Assembly: GCA_023079485.1 (NCBI GenBank)
Contig: CM041084.1
Coordinates: 128,213,292-128,277,291 of the forward strand
Source of the DNA: Archilochus colubris
Taxonomy: Eukaryota > Chordata > Aves > Apodiformes > Trochilidae
Reading direction: 5' to 3'
DNA length: 64,000 nt
Part shown: one piece after another, positions 1 through 10,788 of the stretch
Numbering within the stretch: position 1 is the stretch's first letter
How the letters are laid out: every line of letters begins with the position of its first letter
Position numbers and translations under genes: made by a program
Notes under the pieces: model-generated
Databases searched by the model: none
Told to the model about the DNA's origin: nothing
Seen by the model: only the letters and a program-made list of their open reading frames with translations

Positions 1-2215
1 ATTCAAGCTCTAGTTTTACCTTTCTTTACATTCTTTTCATTTGAGAAATTTGGAAGTTTTTTTGTAACATGTAACTGAGGAAAGCAGAGGATGAGAAATA
101 AAATATTTAATACCACTCCTCTTTCCAACTAAATAATTACATTTAATGACATGGTAGCTATTCTCAAATGTAGAAATATGCTAAATTCTGTATTTAAAAC
201 CTGTTTTAAACTGTCCTGTCCTGTTTCAAACTTCACTTGGACAAAGAGCTGCCATATCCCACCATTCTGACCAAGGCCAGAAACAAGTAACTACACTTCA
301 ATAAACATGATGAATTCACAAGAATGCACAGGTTTCCACTTACACTTACCAATTAAGATTATCTTCTAAGATTTTCAGTGCTTGGAGTGCAGTCTTAATG
401 GTGTTAGTGATACAACTGCCTGACAACAATTCCTATCTAGAAAAAGAACCCTTTCTGCAACTCTCTAGTTTAACAAGACTGAGAGATGAGGTGACCTAAG
501 AGAAATGCTGACTAATGTTGTAAATAGATACTGCTGTTAATCCTTTTTACACTCTTAGTCCTTTGGTCTCTATTCCTTCCTTAGACTCAAACTTCCATGT
601 GCTGCAGGCAGTCTTCTTGTCATAAAAATCACTGAACAACTATATTGAACCTTTGTTTCAGCACGAATTGCTCCCCACAGTTGGTAGTACAAACCATTCC
701 AAAGGGAATGACTATTTCTGCTGGTTTGTTCAAAAAGGCATACAGGAGACATGCTTCTATTCCAAGCCAAATAAAATTTTGTCTCTTTGGTGAGACCTGG
801 GTGTTACAATTTTCCCTGTTTCAAGCTCACAAGTTGCAAGCCTTACTTGTTTCCTATATTGTGGCAGAAGTTCTAGTGCAAATCCAGACCAAAAGAGCAT
901 CCTGTGGGGCTACTTGGCCATGAGTTTCAAGTGCCTTTGGAAGAGGCAAGCCAAAGAAACTCAGCACTTTTTGAAATATATTATTCTTCAAGGAGAATAA
1001 TGGAAAGTAGGTTTATTCTTCTCTAGAGCTTGTTAATAAATTACATACTGCTGCTGGGTTCTCCTCTTACCATTAGCACTAATGTTCTGTGGGAATGGAA
1101 ATGGCTCAGGCTCAGCTGAAGAAAGCCCAGGGAACACTTACTGCTTACAGTTCACCCCAGGGCTATCTCTTCACAAAGGACAAAAAGGCAAGCAAAGCTC
1201 TTCCAGTAGCTTAGTGGCACTTCCAGTAGCACTGACCAACTGGGCTCTGTGTCTCTCTCTCCCCTGAAGCTGCAGTTTTAGACTCCAGCAGCTGAAGCTT
1301 CAGCCTGAAACACCAATTGCACTGAAAACACTACATGACCCTAATAATGTCTCTACCATTATGCCAGAAGTACCTGCCCAAAGCCAGCTCACCTCTGAAC
1401 CTAATAGCAAGGCCATGTGTGGCACTGCAAAACACACCCTGGAGCACTGCAGCACTGCCAGGCCTCCCAGGCACACTGCTGGTCCTCTGCATCTCCTAAA
1501 AAAAAACCTCACAGAGGGGGAAGGGGAGCAGGATACAGACTGTGTTATGCCTCTGGTCACTACCAGCATCTGCTGTTTCAGAAGGGTACAGGCAAAGCAA
1601 CAAATCTGGGAGATGATCTCTGTAAGAAAAAACAGGGATTGTTTTGGAAAAGAACAGATTGACAAGGTACACAGGAGGGCCATGAGCAAAAGTGCACAAA
1701 AAAAAAAAATGTCTCTATATAGAATTACACAAAGTAAATAATTTTGAATTTATCTGTACAGTGTCACCTACTGCACAGCAAAAGCACTGCCAGACTTCCC
1801 TTTTTGAGAAATTTTTCAATGCAGTAACTGCCAAGGCTGATAATCCTTTCCTTCCTCTCTGCCTGCCCCAAACCCAAATCCATCTCCTGTGTTACTTATA
1901 CACTATGAAAAGAAAGAGTTCATAAACTATAGTGACATTACCGTGATCAAGACAATCCGCCAAGTAACATGATATTGGAAGTAGTTTTACAGTGTTGCTG
2001 GGGACAGGGGGTGTGTTGAAACAGGACAGTTACACTTCCTGAACATGTAGTATTTTGATCTGAAGCTGAAGTGAAAGCTAAGTGAAACTGAAGAAAATCC
2101 AAATTTCAACATCAGTGGGGATATATATTTTCTGACCTTCCTAAGCCCTTTTCCCTTGAAAAAAAATGATAGACAGGACACATATTCTTAAGAATCTCTT
2201 TAAAATTGCACAAAA
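1..2215. other. Downstream flank of CFAP418, no gene seen
   Basis: AT-rich unique-looking sequence. Short frames on both strands show no family motif. An A-run at 1699-1709 is the only simple repeat of note. I see no CR1, tRNA or splice-supported exon here. Confidence 0.6.
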
Positions 2216-2942
2216 TTTAATGATTGCACAATAACTTGATCACCTCTTGCAGTGACAGCTAAAAGAAGATCCAAGAAATTCACTGTGGTAAAAGCCTTCA
2301 GTTAGTAGAAAGAACTCAGAAGAAAGCAGTAGGAAATGGAAGAAAATTTCCAGCATCTGCAATTTTTGGCTACTTGGTGGGTAAAAGAAAGTAACAGTTC
2401 TGGGGTGTGCTGAAACCTTCAAGGTGAGAGATGATCTCGTAGTAGTTTTTTAAGAGATCTACCACCACTTGTCCATGAACAGCTCTGAGCAAAGCAGAAC
2501 AGCAGTTATTAATTTCCGTGCAGAAATTCATAGGCTTGTGTCTCATGGCTGCATCCCAAGCAACCATTTTGAGTCGAAGATTTTGCAGATACGAGAAAGG
2601 GTGCTCTCTGCTAGATATGAGAAACAGTCTCAAGGTGCTTTGCTCCATGCGAAAATCCGTCAGTTTCTTCTTCCTTTCTTTAACTTTACTGGCTGTGAGC
2701 TTTAGCCTCATTTAGCTTCCAGAAAGCCTCCAAATTGGTTGTTTCTTCTAATAATTTCAACTCTCCGTATCACTTGCAACACCGTTATAGTGAAAACAGT
2801 TTTCAGGTTGAAGTCTGGGTCTTATAATCTATTTCTAGATACAAATATTCAGGCTTCCATCTGTTCTTCAGAAAACTGCGTGGGAATGAAATTGGGTTTA
2901 TGCCCTGTTTCCACACAAGTAGGTACCACACAGAAGGGGACT
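2216..2942 (-). other. CFAP418: Probable CFAP418 3' UTR with a candidate polyadenylation signal
   Basis: Sequence just downstream of the stop codon. On the minus strand an ATTAAA hexamer occurs at 2221-2216 and is the first reasonable poly(A) signal I noticed, but it is a variant form and the true end may lie elsewhere. The interval includes the 113-codon open frame described separately. The boundary is a guess; transcript data would fix it. Confidence 0.35.
2370..2711 (-). other. Unexplained 113-codon open frame in the CFAP418 3' flank
   Basis: The frame opens with ATG at 2711 directly after an in-frame TAA and closes with TAG. The predicted product is Lys-rich at its start and then mixed (motifs such as MVAWDAAMRHKP and KNYYEIISHLEGF). 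I do not recognise it. It contains several CpG dinucleotides, unusual for an avian 3' UTR. It could be chance, part of a decayed retrocopy, or a conserved UTR segment. No splice or promoter evidence supports it as a gene. Confidence 0.25.
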
Positions 2943-3102
2943 TTACTCAGTGTGTTTACCACAAACCCACCGAAGCTGCTGGTCTGTCTGCAGGTCAGTT
3001 ATTTCATCAATGGATCTCCAGCTGCACTGACAAGCATATGCTCGTGCTCCTTTCTTCTTTATCATCTTTGCTCTTAGTTTACTAATCTCAGGCATGTTAT
3101 TC
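2943..3102 (-). CDS. CFAP418: CFAP418 exon 6 (terminal coding part)
   Basis: Encodes residues 158-210 and the stop TAA at 2945-2943. It contains NNMPE, a basic stretch (KMIKKK), [11 protein letters not shown] and QLRWVCGKH, the most conserved part of the family. Birds add a two-residue tail (Thr-Glu) beyond the human C-terminal His. R178 and Q183, equivalent to human R177 and Q182 that are mutated in retinal dystrophy, are intact. The acceptor is TTGGCAG. Confidence 0.96.
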
Positions 3103-6100
3103 CTGCCAATAAAGTGAATTCAGTTTAGGATTGTGCATTTTTTTTTTTAAAGAAAAAAGATTCATGAGGCCATTTGAATTCAGAAAAGCTCTTAAGGTTT
3201 CTGAGTGCCCCTCATGAATGAATTTAGAGGTAAGTTCAAATTCTGTTTTGAAAACAACTGTTTCCTGAAAGCAGTCTCAGTACATAGTTGCTGCATTCTC
3301 AGATCATCTGGAAACTTATGTTTTTTTAAGTAATGCTGTGTTAAGACCCAGTGTCAGCCTCCAGAGAAAGAGTTGGGAAGAAAACCAGGTAGATTTAACT
3401 CTTTTATTGAAAAATTAACAAAAAAAATATTTATCTTATTAAATTCACTGTAAAAATCCCTATGGGTATAGAATGGGTACAACCAGAGTTAAACCATTCA
3501 TCAGTAACTTCTTCTCAGCATGGTGGTTAAACTGACTGAAATGAAATGGACAGAAGGGAGAGGAATGTACATCAAACTGCAAATAATTCCTATGCAAGGA
3601 TCAACCACAACAAATGAAAAATCAGTATGGCTGTTACAAAAACAAGTTGTTTCAAAAAAATTACTGAAAATTTAGAATTTTAACTGTCCCTGCTCTCATG
3701 ACCTCCTCCTGGCCATAAATTACTGGCTGCTGAACTGCTCAAAAAAACCAACATTGCCAAACTCAGCTAAATAAAGAACACCTAAAAAAACCATCAAAGG
3801 AATAGTTTTAAGAAAAAGAGAAAAGGCAACTGTTCATGTAAGGCAAATATTCACGTTGGTTTTAAAAAAAAAATCAGATTGGTCAAAATAAAGAGCTAAA
3901 TATCTAGCTAAAGATTACATATTTTAACCACTGTTATAAGTATCTGATACTAATGTCTTTCCTGTCTCAAGCAGAACAATTTAGACTTTGAGTAAATAAA
4001 AAATAATGTTTTGATCTAACCTTTCCAGCAACTAAACTCATCTTAGGAGACTAGTGCAGCACTGTATTTTTAATGCTGCCTTAAGTAATGGGAATATAAG
4101 ATTTATATTCAAAAAGAAACACAAATTTCAAAACTGGAAGAAAAAGGAGATGATTTATCCATTACTATTCTACTCCAGCTCTCACATGGTCTGAACACAT
4201 CCACTGCCTCTATGAGTTGCACAAAGACAGTTGTGGACCTGGCAGTTCAGGGTTAATGGTTGGACTTGATGATCTTAAAGGACTTTTCCAACCAAAACAA
4301 TTCTATGATTCTACACAGAAACTTTATTGAAGTAAGAAAAATTCAAATTTGATGTCTGTATTAGTAGAATGCCAACTGTGCTCTCCTTCACTACGCCTTG
4401 GCATTAGATAGTTTTAAAGAAACCAGAAACAAGAACTCCTTCAGACTTATAAAAAAAGAGAAAGAATTAAAATCAAAGACAGCATAATATAAGAAGAAAC
4501 TAAATACCATACCTCTCCATCTAATCAAAACTTGATTCAAAGGTAATTTGTTAAGAAACCAAACTTTTTGATTGTCACTGAACATAACAGCATAATACCT
4601 GATACTGTGAAAAAGAAAATCTGGGTTGAAACAATTACAGTCTGTATGACTGAAGGTATGGTGACAGCAAATGCTGAATTCATTTTGCCTGCATTCATTC
4701 TGTAGCCATCCTGTAATGGCACACCAGAGGCCAACACACCACACAGATCATCTGCTTATTTCAGCAGTAAAGTTGCCTTCTGATCCATGACACTGGAATC
4801 CCTTTTAAAAGCATAGAGGGACAGTTGGAGAAATGGAAAGGCATGAAAACAGATTACAGGAGATGTTGCATCCCTCTCCCTGCAGCCTTTCCCACCTGAT
4901 CACTACACAGGTTGCACACATGCTCCTTTCTAGATAACAGGGATGCTCAGCACTTTTCATCTTTCCTCTTCCTTTCAAGCCTCAAAGCACAGCAACGTAA
5001 CACTAATACCAAACCCACTTCAGACATACCTGAAGAAAAGATAATCACAGGACTGATCCCAGATGTAGTCATTGAAAAGTGACACACGGAAATCACAAGC
5101 AGTACAACGTAGTTGATCACATGATCTGGTCAAAAAAGGATAGAAAGCTCCAAGATCTTATTGCCAAAAGGGAAACTACACAGATCGTAACTGTTTTATG
5201 TAGAGAGCTCCCTCAGAAACACCAGACACAAGGTCATTCTGTAATCTTTTTTTACACCTCTGGCACATTCATTACAGTATGTGTTTTAACTATATAATTA
5301 TGTATTATTTTTACAGGTTCTTAGCCTCACTGAACACATAAAATAAACATTATATTCTCTTCAGTCTTCCTCACTGGTATGCACCTGCCCAGCATCCAGA
5401 TATATATCAAGTGCATAATTACTTATTACAAAAAATTCCACACGGAAATTCCATGATGTTCTCTAGGATGCTGGAGATAAAGCTTTAAAGTATCTCTCCT
5501 ACTAAACCCATCTGCAGTTGTAAAGCATTCTGGCTGTTCTCAGTTCAGGCTCTGGGATGATTTAAACCAGCACACTGATTTAAGTCACGTACTTGGCATC
5601 ACTTAGAAAGCTGAAGAGAGGCAGGGAAAACCAACAGTAGTCTACAGCAGCAGCTTTCTTAACTACATGTTACTGATTTTTGGAGTCTCATGTCTCATTT
5701 GCACACATCTTTCAACACCTCAAAGGAAAAAAAAGAACAACAACAGGTCAACAACAGGAGACTGAAAGCTGAGTTCAGCTATGGTTACAGACAGCCCTGT
5801 GTTTAGATGAATGTAAGGCTCTCCTGTCCAGTTCACATGAAGAACTCTGCACCACCATTGAAGCACAGCTGTGAATAAAATTAATGATAAGGCAAGCAGA
5901 ACATTTTTTTCATGTTTCCTACCTTTTTGAAATATTTGTTCCTATGCCATATGGTGAAGAGCTTCCACCCAGGTACACTGGACAGCATCTGTATGGATTT
6001 AATTAAAAAAAAAAAAGTGAATTACAGCAAGACATTTTAAAGACAGCAATACAATACTTCTCCTAGTTTAACAGCATGGTATTTCTAAAATTAAATTAAT

Positions 6101-9100
6101 TAAATGTAGGCAAAGCATCCAAATGCTTACAAACCATAGTTTTTACATTTCCATTACCCAGATGTTCAAAGACAAACTCAATGACAACCACTCTATACCA
6201 AATATACATGGTACTATATACTGCAGCATACGGTAAGTGTATCTGAACATAAGGCAAAGGAAGCTGTCATTCAATAACTTAAATAATTAATAGTTATAAT
6301 AAATAATTCTGACCACATGCAAGCACATTAGTAATTCTTCAAAATTATATTTCTCTTCTTCTTTAAAAAGAGTGCTTCTGTGAATAGTCACTATCAACAC
6401 AGATTAAGCACTATTATCAAACTGACAGCCAGCTATAATGAAGCTATGTTCAACAAGCCAAAACATTTTTCACTTACCTTTTCCCATGAGCCTGTACAAC
6501 AGGATGATTGCTTTCAGGTGTGAGACTTGCAGAGTTACACTTTGATTTCTATTTAAAAAGCAATCAAAGAATAAAAGGCAGCATTATAGTACAGTAACAG
6601 TATTCCATTTTACTTAATAACCAGGAGCCAGAAAATCTCAGTCATAAAAGAAGAGAACAAAAGAGAGAATTTTGGAATTTTCCTGCTTAGGTTTCTGTGA
6701 GGCTCTTTGAGAGAGAAGCTGCTGATGGAACAGACAATTGAGAACTGAGGGTTCTTCTTCCCATACTGAATTCTCAGCTCTGCCAGAAGGAATTCAATGC
6801 CACATACAGACTTTGACTTTACAATCAAGAGTTACTATTTCATGGTCTCATTTTAATATTTTTTTCTTTTAAAAACAGTTTCAATTTAGGAACCTTCATC
6901 CTCAATGTGAGCTTTTTTTTTTTTACTGAAAACACATCAAGGACTTATTCAGAAAGATAAAGTGTCTGAAAAGTTTCTAATTTTCTGGATATAAAAGTTA
7001 ACCAAAATTCTAGAATACTAGAATTCTAGATCCTATATGGAAAGTCTGAGGGATATAAAATTATAATAATTTACTGACATTATTCTCTCTCACTCAGACA
7101 CACATTCTGTGGTACACAGATGTTGGCTCAGATTCAGCCACTCTGTAAGAAATCAAAGACAAAGCAACATCACTCATGAAAATAAGAGAATCTGCACAGG
7201 ATGTTATGAAGTACACATATCACTATTTTCTACTGATGATACCTAAAAGAATATTTATTTTCAATATCTTCTATCACTCTGCCTTTCTTGAATTTGCAGT
7301 TTCATCTCCACATCCTGCTATCAGAAAACAAGTCATTTGCAGATGATACAAAAGAGTGAGTGGTGGGTGGTATGACAGATGATGGAGCTGCCAGTCAGAG
7401 GGACCTCCACAGACTGCAGAAATGGGCTCAGAGGAATTTCTTGAATTTCAGCTCAGGGGAAATGCAAGCTCCTGCTGCTGGAGAGAAATAAGCCTCATGC
7501 ACCAGAACACATTGGGGACTGAGCAGCTGGAAAGCAGCTATGCAGATAAGGTGTGGGATATTTGGTTGATGATAAGTTGATCATGAGCCAGCAGTATGCT
7601 CTTGCAGCACAGGAGGCCAAGAAGATCACAGGCTGCTTCAGAGGGATGATGCCAGCAGGTTGATGGAGGTTGTCCTTCCTCTCTGCTTAGCATTGGTGAG
7701 ACAGAATCACAGAATCACTTCAGCTGAAAGGGACCTCTTGAGATCATCTAGGCCAACAGCTCTGCCCAAAGCAGGCTCACTTTCAGCAGCAGCTTGCCAA
7801 GACTGTGTCCAGTTGGGTTTTGAAAATCTCCACAGAGGGAGACACCATGATCTCACTCTCCAGTCCCAGTGTTTGACCACCCTCTCAGTAAGAAATGTGT
7901 TGTTGTGGACAGATGGGATTTCATGTGTTCTAGTTTGTGCCCATTGCCTCTTGTCCTGTCACTAAGCACTATGGAATCATAGAATCATAGAATTGGCTGG
8001 GTTGGAAGGGACCTCAGAGATCATCGAGTCCAACCCTTGAGAGTCTGACCTCTTCTTTACTCCACCCATCAGGTATTTCCACACATTGGCAAGATCCCCC
8101 TGAAGCCTTCTCAATGCCCCTTTGCTGGAAACTCTTCAGTAGCTCCATCTGTCTCTTGTACTGGGGAGCCCAGAAATGGACACAGTACTCCAGATACAGC
8201 CTCAGAGGCATGTCTGCAATGCTCTGCACAGTACAAAAGAGACATGGACATAATGGTGACTAAGGACTTAGACGACCTGACATACAGGTAGAGGCTAAGT
8301 GAGCAGGATTTTTTAGTCTGGAGAAGACAAGGGTCAGGAGAATCTCAGCAATGGACAAAAATACATGACAGGAAACAATAAAGATGCAGCCAGACTCTTC
8401 TTATGGGGGCTCACTGATGAGAGGCAACGGGCACAAACTGAAATACAAGAGATATGAATGAATATGAAATAAGAAATATGAAATATGAAAAACTTCCTTC
8501 TTGGGAGGGTGGTCAAACACTGGAACAGGTTACTTAGACAACTTGTGAATCTCCATCTTTGGAGATAGCCAAAGTTGCCTAGACATGGCCCTGGGCAACC
8601 AGCTCTAGATTGCCCTACCTGGGCAGGTGGTTGTACCAGATGACCTTCAGAGGCCCCTTTCAACCTCAACCATTCTGTGATTCTCTGATACAGGACACTA
8701 TGCTCTGTCTTGAACTAGCATTTCCTTTAACTGCCTATTACTGCCTGGGTAAGATAATCTCTGTACTTCTACAGCTCCTCACTATAGAATTGTTGCATTT
8801 TCCTTTCTGCTTTACTTTCCACAGCTTGTTTTAGTTCATTTTTTGCTTTAAAAGAATTCCTGTTTATGGTACTTTTCTTTCCATTGCTGAACCTCATCTG
8901 TTCTGAATTTCTCAGCTCCGACTCACCAGAGGTGTTTTGGCAAAGCTGCTGTCACTAAAGATTTCATCAATAATATCATCTATGTCTTCTTCACTGCTGT
9001 CAGTATTCATCACCAGTTTATTCGATCTGAAAAACAAACAGATCTGCATTCATTTTGTAGCATGACCAGAGAAGTTCTAAGAAAAATTGTAAATTAAAAC

Positions 9101-10788
9101 ATAAAATTAATTACAGCTTTTTTTCCTTTAATATCTCTGTAGTATCTAAGGTAGGCCACCCAAATCATGACTGAACAGATGTAAACTGCAGGATGATGCT
9201 TTTCAGTACCTGTTGACAGTCCCATCATTGGTCTTGTTTCTACTTGTTCCTTTTACTTCCAACCACTTCCAACCCTGAATAAAACTATATTATAACCCAT
9301 GCTGCACTTAGCAAGCAACAAACTGGACAGGCCTGATTTATCATATTAGCCTTAAGCAGAAGGAATAAAAAGGTCAAAGGAAGTTATCTCCTCATTCTAT
9401 ACCACTGCAGGGGTTCTTAAAGAATTCTTGCCAAAATTTATGCATTTAGAGAGATCACCTACACTTTGTGGGAGTCTTGTTACTCAAACCTGCTGTTTGT
9501 CAAAGAAAGGGAGGCCTTAAGTACCGCTGCATCAACCAATCAAGAAAAAAAAATCTACTTCTGAGACAGAAGAAAAATATGATTTTTAAAAATAGTGGTC
9601 AGTTAGATTAACTAAATTTAAATGTTCATCTAAACCATAGTGCAAACAACAGGGAAGCCCAATAATGTGGCTAAAGATAGTAGGCTTTTTGGTCACAGAA
9701 TCAGAGAATGGCCTAGGTTGGAAGAGACCTTATAGATCATGTACTCCAACCTTCCTGTTATGGAAAGAGACAGCTCTCAGTGGTCTTGTATTTGTCATTT
9801 GTCCCTTCAAGATCCTTGCCTGTGACTGAAATTCCTGTTGGCTAAGTGCTCAGCAGCCCAAATGTGAAGACATCTTTGGTCCACAGACCTTCCAATTGGA
9901 GTCTGAGAAATCAGTGAGAGCAGAGATGGAAACTTGAGGGCAGGCAAAGACATCCATGAGGTCCAGGATAGAAACCTGGAGATTTGGGATGGAAACCTGA
10001 GGGTTGTAAGGGACAGCAGTGTGGCAGAGCACTTGGCAGTATTGCCAGCGACTCTATGCCAACCAGACCTGTTGGTATTCAGACCATCATTTTGGAAACT
10101 GTGAAATCTGAGGTGGATACATGAAAGTGTAGAGTGTAAATTAAGTACTTATTGTAGAATATACGGTAACCTGAAAAAAAGTATGAACAGAATACACAAA
10201 TTCCTTTAGTATCAACAGAAAAAAATGTTTGATAACATGATTGCTAAAGTTCTTCCTGCTTAAGTTGCAAGATTTAAAGATAATGTATATATATCACGAG
10301 GTCAGTTGTAGAGCTAAGTAATCCCTGATCCTGACTCACAGACAAATCAGTGCAGGTTTTAACGCCATGTTTAACCCGAGGTCGGGATGCTCCCAAGAGA
10401 CAAAGAGCAGCTGAAGTAACTCAGCTCGCTGGCACACGACTTAGGTGCTTAGAAGTAAGTACTACAGGGGACAACCGCTGACCGCCGGCCAGTGTTTCGG
10501 CCCTCGAAACTCGTTGTTTTCGGTTCCGGACGGGTCTCCTCAGACGCCGAACCCCTCCCTCCCCACCCAGCGGGGGAGGGGGTGGCTCCGAGCCCGCTCG
10601 GCAAGGAGGGGCCCATCAGGGCGCCGGGAGGGACTCGGGACCGCTAACCTGCCCTCCTTCGCCGCCACCGCCTCCTCCTCCTCCTTCTCGCCGTCGCAGT
10701 GCCGGTGGTTGCCCGCTGCCCCCCGCCCCGGCAGGCGGTAGAGCCGCCTCTCCACTTCATCCAGTAACTGGTCCAGGTCATCCGCCAT
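2943..10788 (-). CDS. CFAP418: CFAP418 (C8orf37), complete six-exon coding gene
   Basis: Coding sequence joins complement 10788-10649, 9026-8927, 6548-6478, 5988-5923, 5125-5030 and 3102-2943. It encodes 210 residues against 207 in human. All introns are GT/AG and every phase agrees. The N-terminus [13 protein letters not shown] matches human MAEDLDELLDEVE. The central [15 protein letters not shown], the Cys-rich [11 protein letters not shown] and the C-terminal [11 protein letters not shown] and QLRWVCGKH blocks match the family closely. Known role: a ciliary base protein of photoreceptors and other ciliated cells; human mutations cause cone-rod dystrophy 16, retinitis pigmentosa 64 and BBS21. 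Human R177 and Q182, both disease sites, correspond to intact R178 and Q183 here. I chose the ATG at 10788 because it aligns with the human start and has a good context (A at -3, G at +4); the frame opens further upstream only through a TTG. The gene covers about 8 kb, compact relative to the mammalian gene. The product name is very secure. Confidence 0.97.
4230..4312 (+). repeat. CR1 LINE 3'-end fragment
   Basis: Reads GGTTGGACTTGATGATCTTAAAG followed by a CCAACC block and the terminal ATTCTATGATTCT octamers, the standard CR1 tail. It is a short, 5'-truncated sense copy in CFAP418 intron 5. Confidence 0.85.
5030..5125 (-). CDS. CFAP418: CFAP418 exon 5
   Basis: Exon of 96 bp giving residues 126-157 and two bases of Arg158. 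It encodes the Cys-rich core: C128, C133 and C136 in a C-x4-C-x2-C spacing, then [14 protein letters not shown] with C152. This matches human CDHLRCIACDF and DDYMWDKSCDYLFF. The Cys pattern could bind metal or form a structural core; that is inference. Acceptor GACCAG, donor CAG|GTATGT. Confidence 0.96.
5923..5988 (-). CDS. CFAP418: CFAP418 exon 4
   Basis: Exon of 66 bp giving residues 104-125 and two bases of Arg126. It encodes [21 protein letters not shown], almost identical to human [20 protein letters not shown], and marks the start of the conserved C-terminal domain. The acceptor CATACAG follows a 12-T tract with a short AT stretch between; the donor is AAG|GTAGGA. Confidence 0.96.
6478..6548 (-). 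CDS. CFAP418: CFAP418 exon 3
   Basis: Exon of 71 bp giving residues 81-103 plus two bases of Arg104. It starts KSKCNS and ends QAHGK, matching the human KSKSSGN..GLGK segment loosely. The donor is AAG|GTAAGT, a near-perfect consensus. The acceptor AAATAG has a weak pyrimidine tract. This Ser-rich linker is the least conserved part of the protein, so the call rests on phase, splice sites and position more than on identity. Confidence 0.9.
7330..7702 (+). repeat. CR1 LINE, left part of an interrupted copy
   Basis: Sense CR1 internal sequence from the end of the reverse-transcriptase frame, recognisable from TTTGCAGATGATACAAAAG through AGGAGGCCAAGAAGATCACAGG to CTCTGCTTAGCATTGGTGAGAC. It is diverged and carries stops. 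It breaks off exactly where two antisense CR1 copies begin and resumes at about 8229. It lies in CFAP418 intron 2. Confidence 0.8.
7703..7969 (-). repeat. CR1 LINE 3' portion, antisense, inserted in another CR1
   Basis: Begins with the complemented CR1 tail GAATCACAGAATCAC and continues through AAAGGGACCTCTTGAGATCATC and TTTGACCACCCTCTCAGTAAG to CCTCTTGTCCTGTCACTAAGCACT. It is a 5'-truncated copy of a distinct subfamily (AGCTGAAAGGGACC instead of GGTTGGAAGGGACC). It sits between the halves of a sense CR1. Confidence 0.8.
7970..8229 (-). repeat. CR1 LINE fragment, antisense, second inserted copy
   Basis: Starts with GGAATCATAGAATCATAGAA and GGTTGGAAGGGACCTCAGAGATC, the complemented CR1 tail. 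It passes to upstream CR1 sequence; the minus strand still reads [19 protein letters not shown], the C-terminal part of the CR1 reverse-transcriptase polyprotein. It abuts the previous antisense copy and ends where the outer sense CR1 resumes. Confidence 0.8.
8229..8690 (+). repeat. CR1 LINE, right part of an interrupted copy
   Basis: Resumes with AGTACAAAAGAGACATGGAC, the CR1 sequence expected a short way after the point where the left part stops. It continues through ACTTCCTTCTTGGGAGGGTGG and CACTGGAACAGGTTACTTAG to the tail CATTCTGTGATTCTCTGATA. A short internal triplication-like AAATATGAAATATGAAA lies at about 8475. Confidence 0.8.
8927..9026 (-). CDS. CFAP418: CFAP418 exon 2
   Basis: Exon of 100 bp: one base finishing Arg47 and 33 codons (residues 48-80), phase 0 at its end. 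The acceptor is TTTTTCAG and the donor CTG|GTGAGT. It encodes an acidic stretch [14 protein letters not shown], which corresponds to human EDDLDSLINEILEE and resembles the N-terminal motif of exon 1. Conservation outside this motif is low, as in other vertebrates. Confidence 0.94.
9693..9770 (-). repeat. CR1 LINE 3'-end fragment, antisense
   Basis: Reads TCACAGAATCAGAGAATGG, then TAGGTTGGAAGAGACCTTATAG and TACTCCAACC: the complemented CR1 3' end. It lies in CFAP418 intron 1. Confidence 0.8.

Noticed and set aside
4391..4744. 117-codon minus-strand frame within CFAP418 intron 5, with an ACAG acceptor-like site
   Set aside because: It does not match any part of CFAP418. The true exon 6 (NNMPE..CGKH) joins exon 5 directly in phase and accounts for the whole protein.
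8014..8229. Minus-strand frame containing [14 protein letters not shown]
   Set aside because: It is a fragment of the CR1 reverse-transcriptase polyprotein in an inserted LINE, not a host gene.
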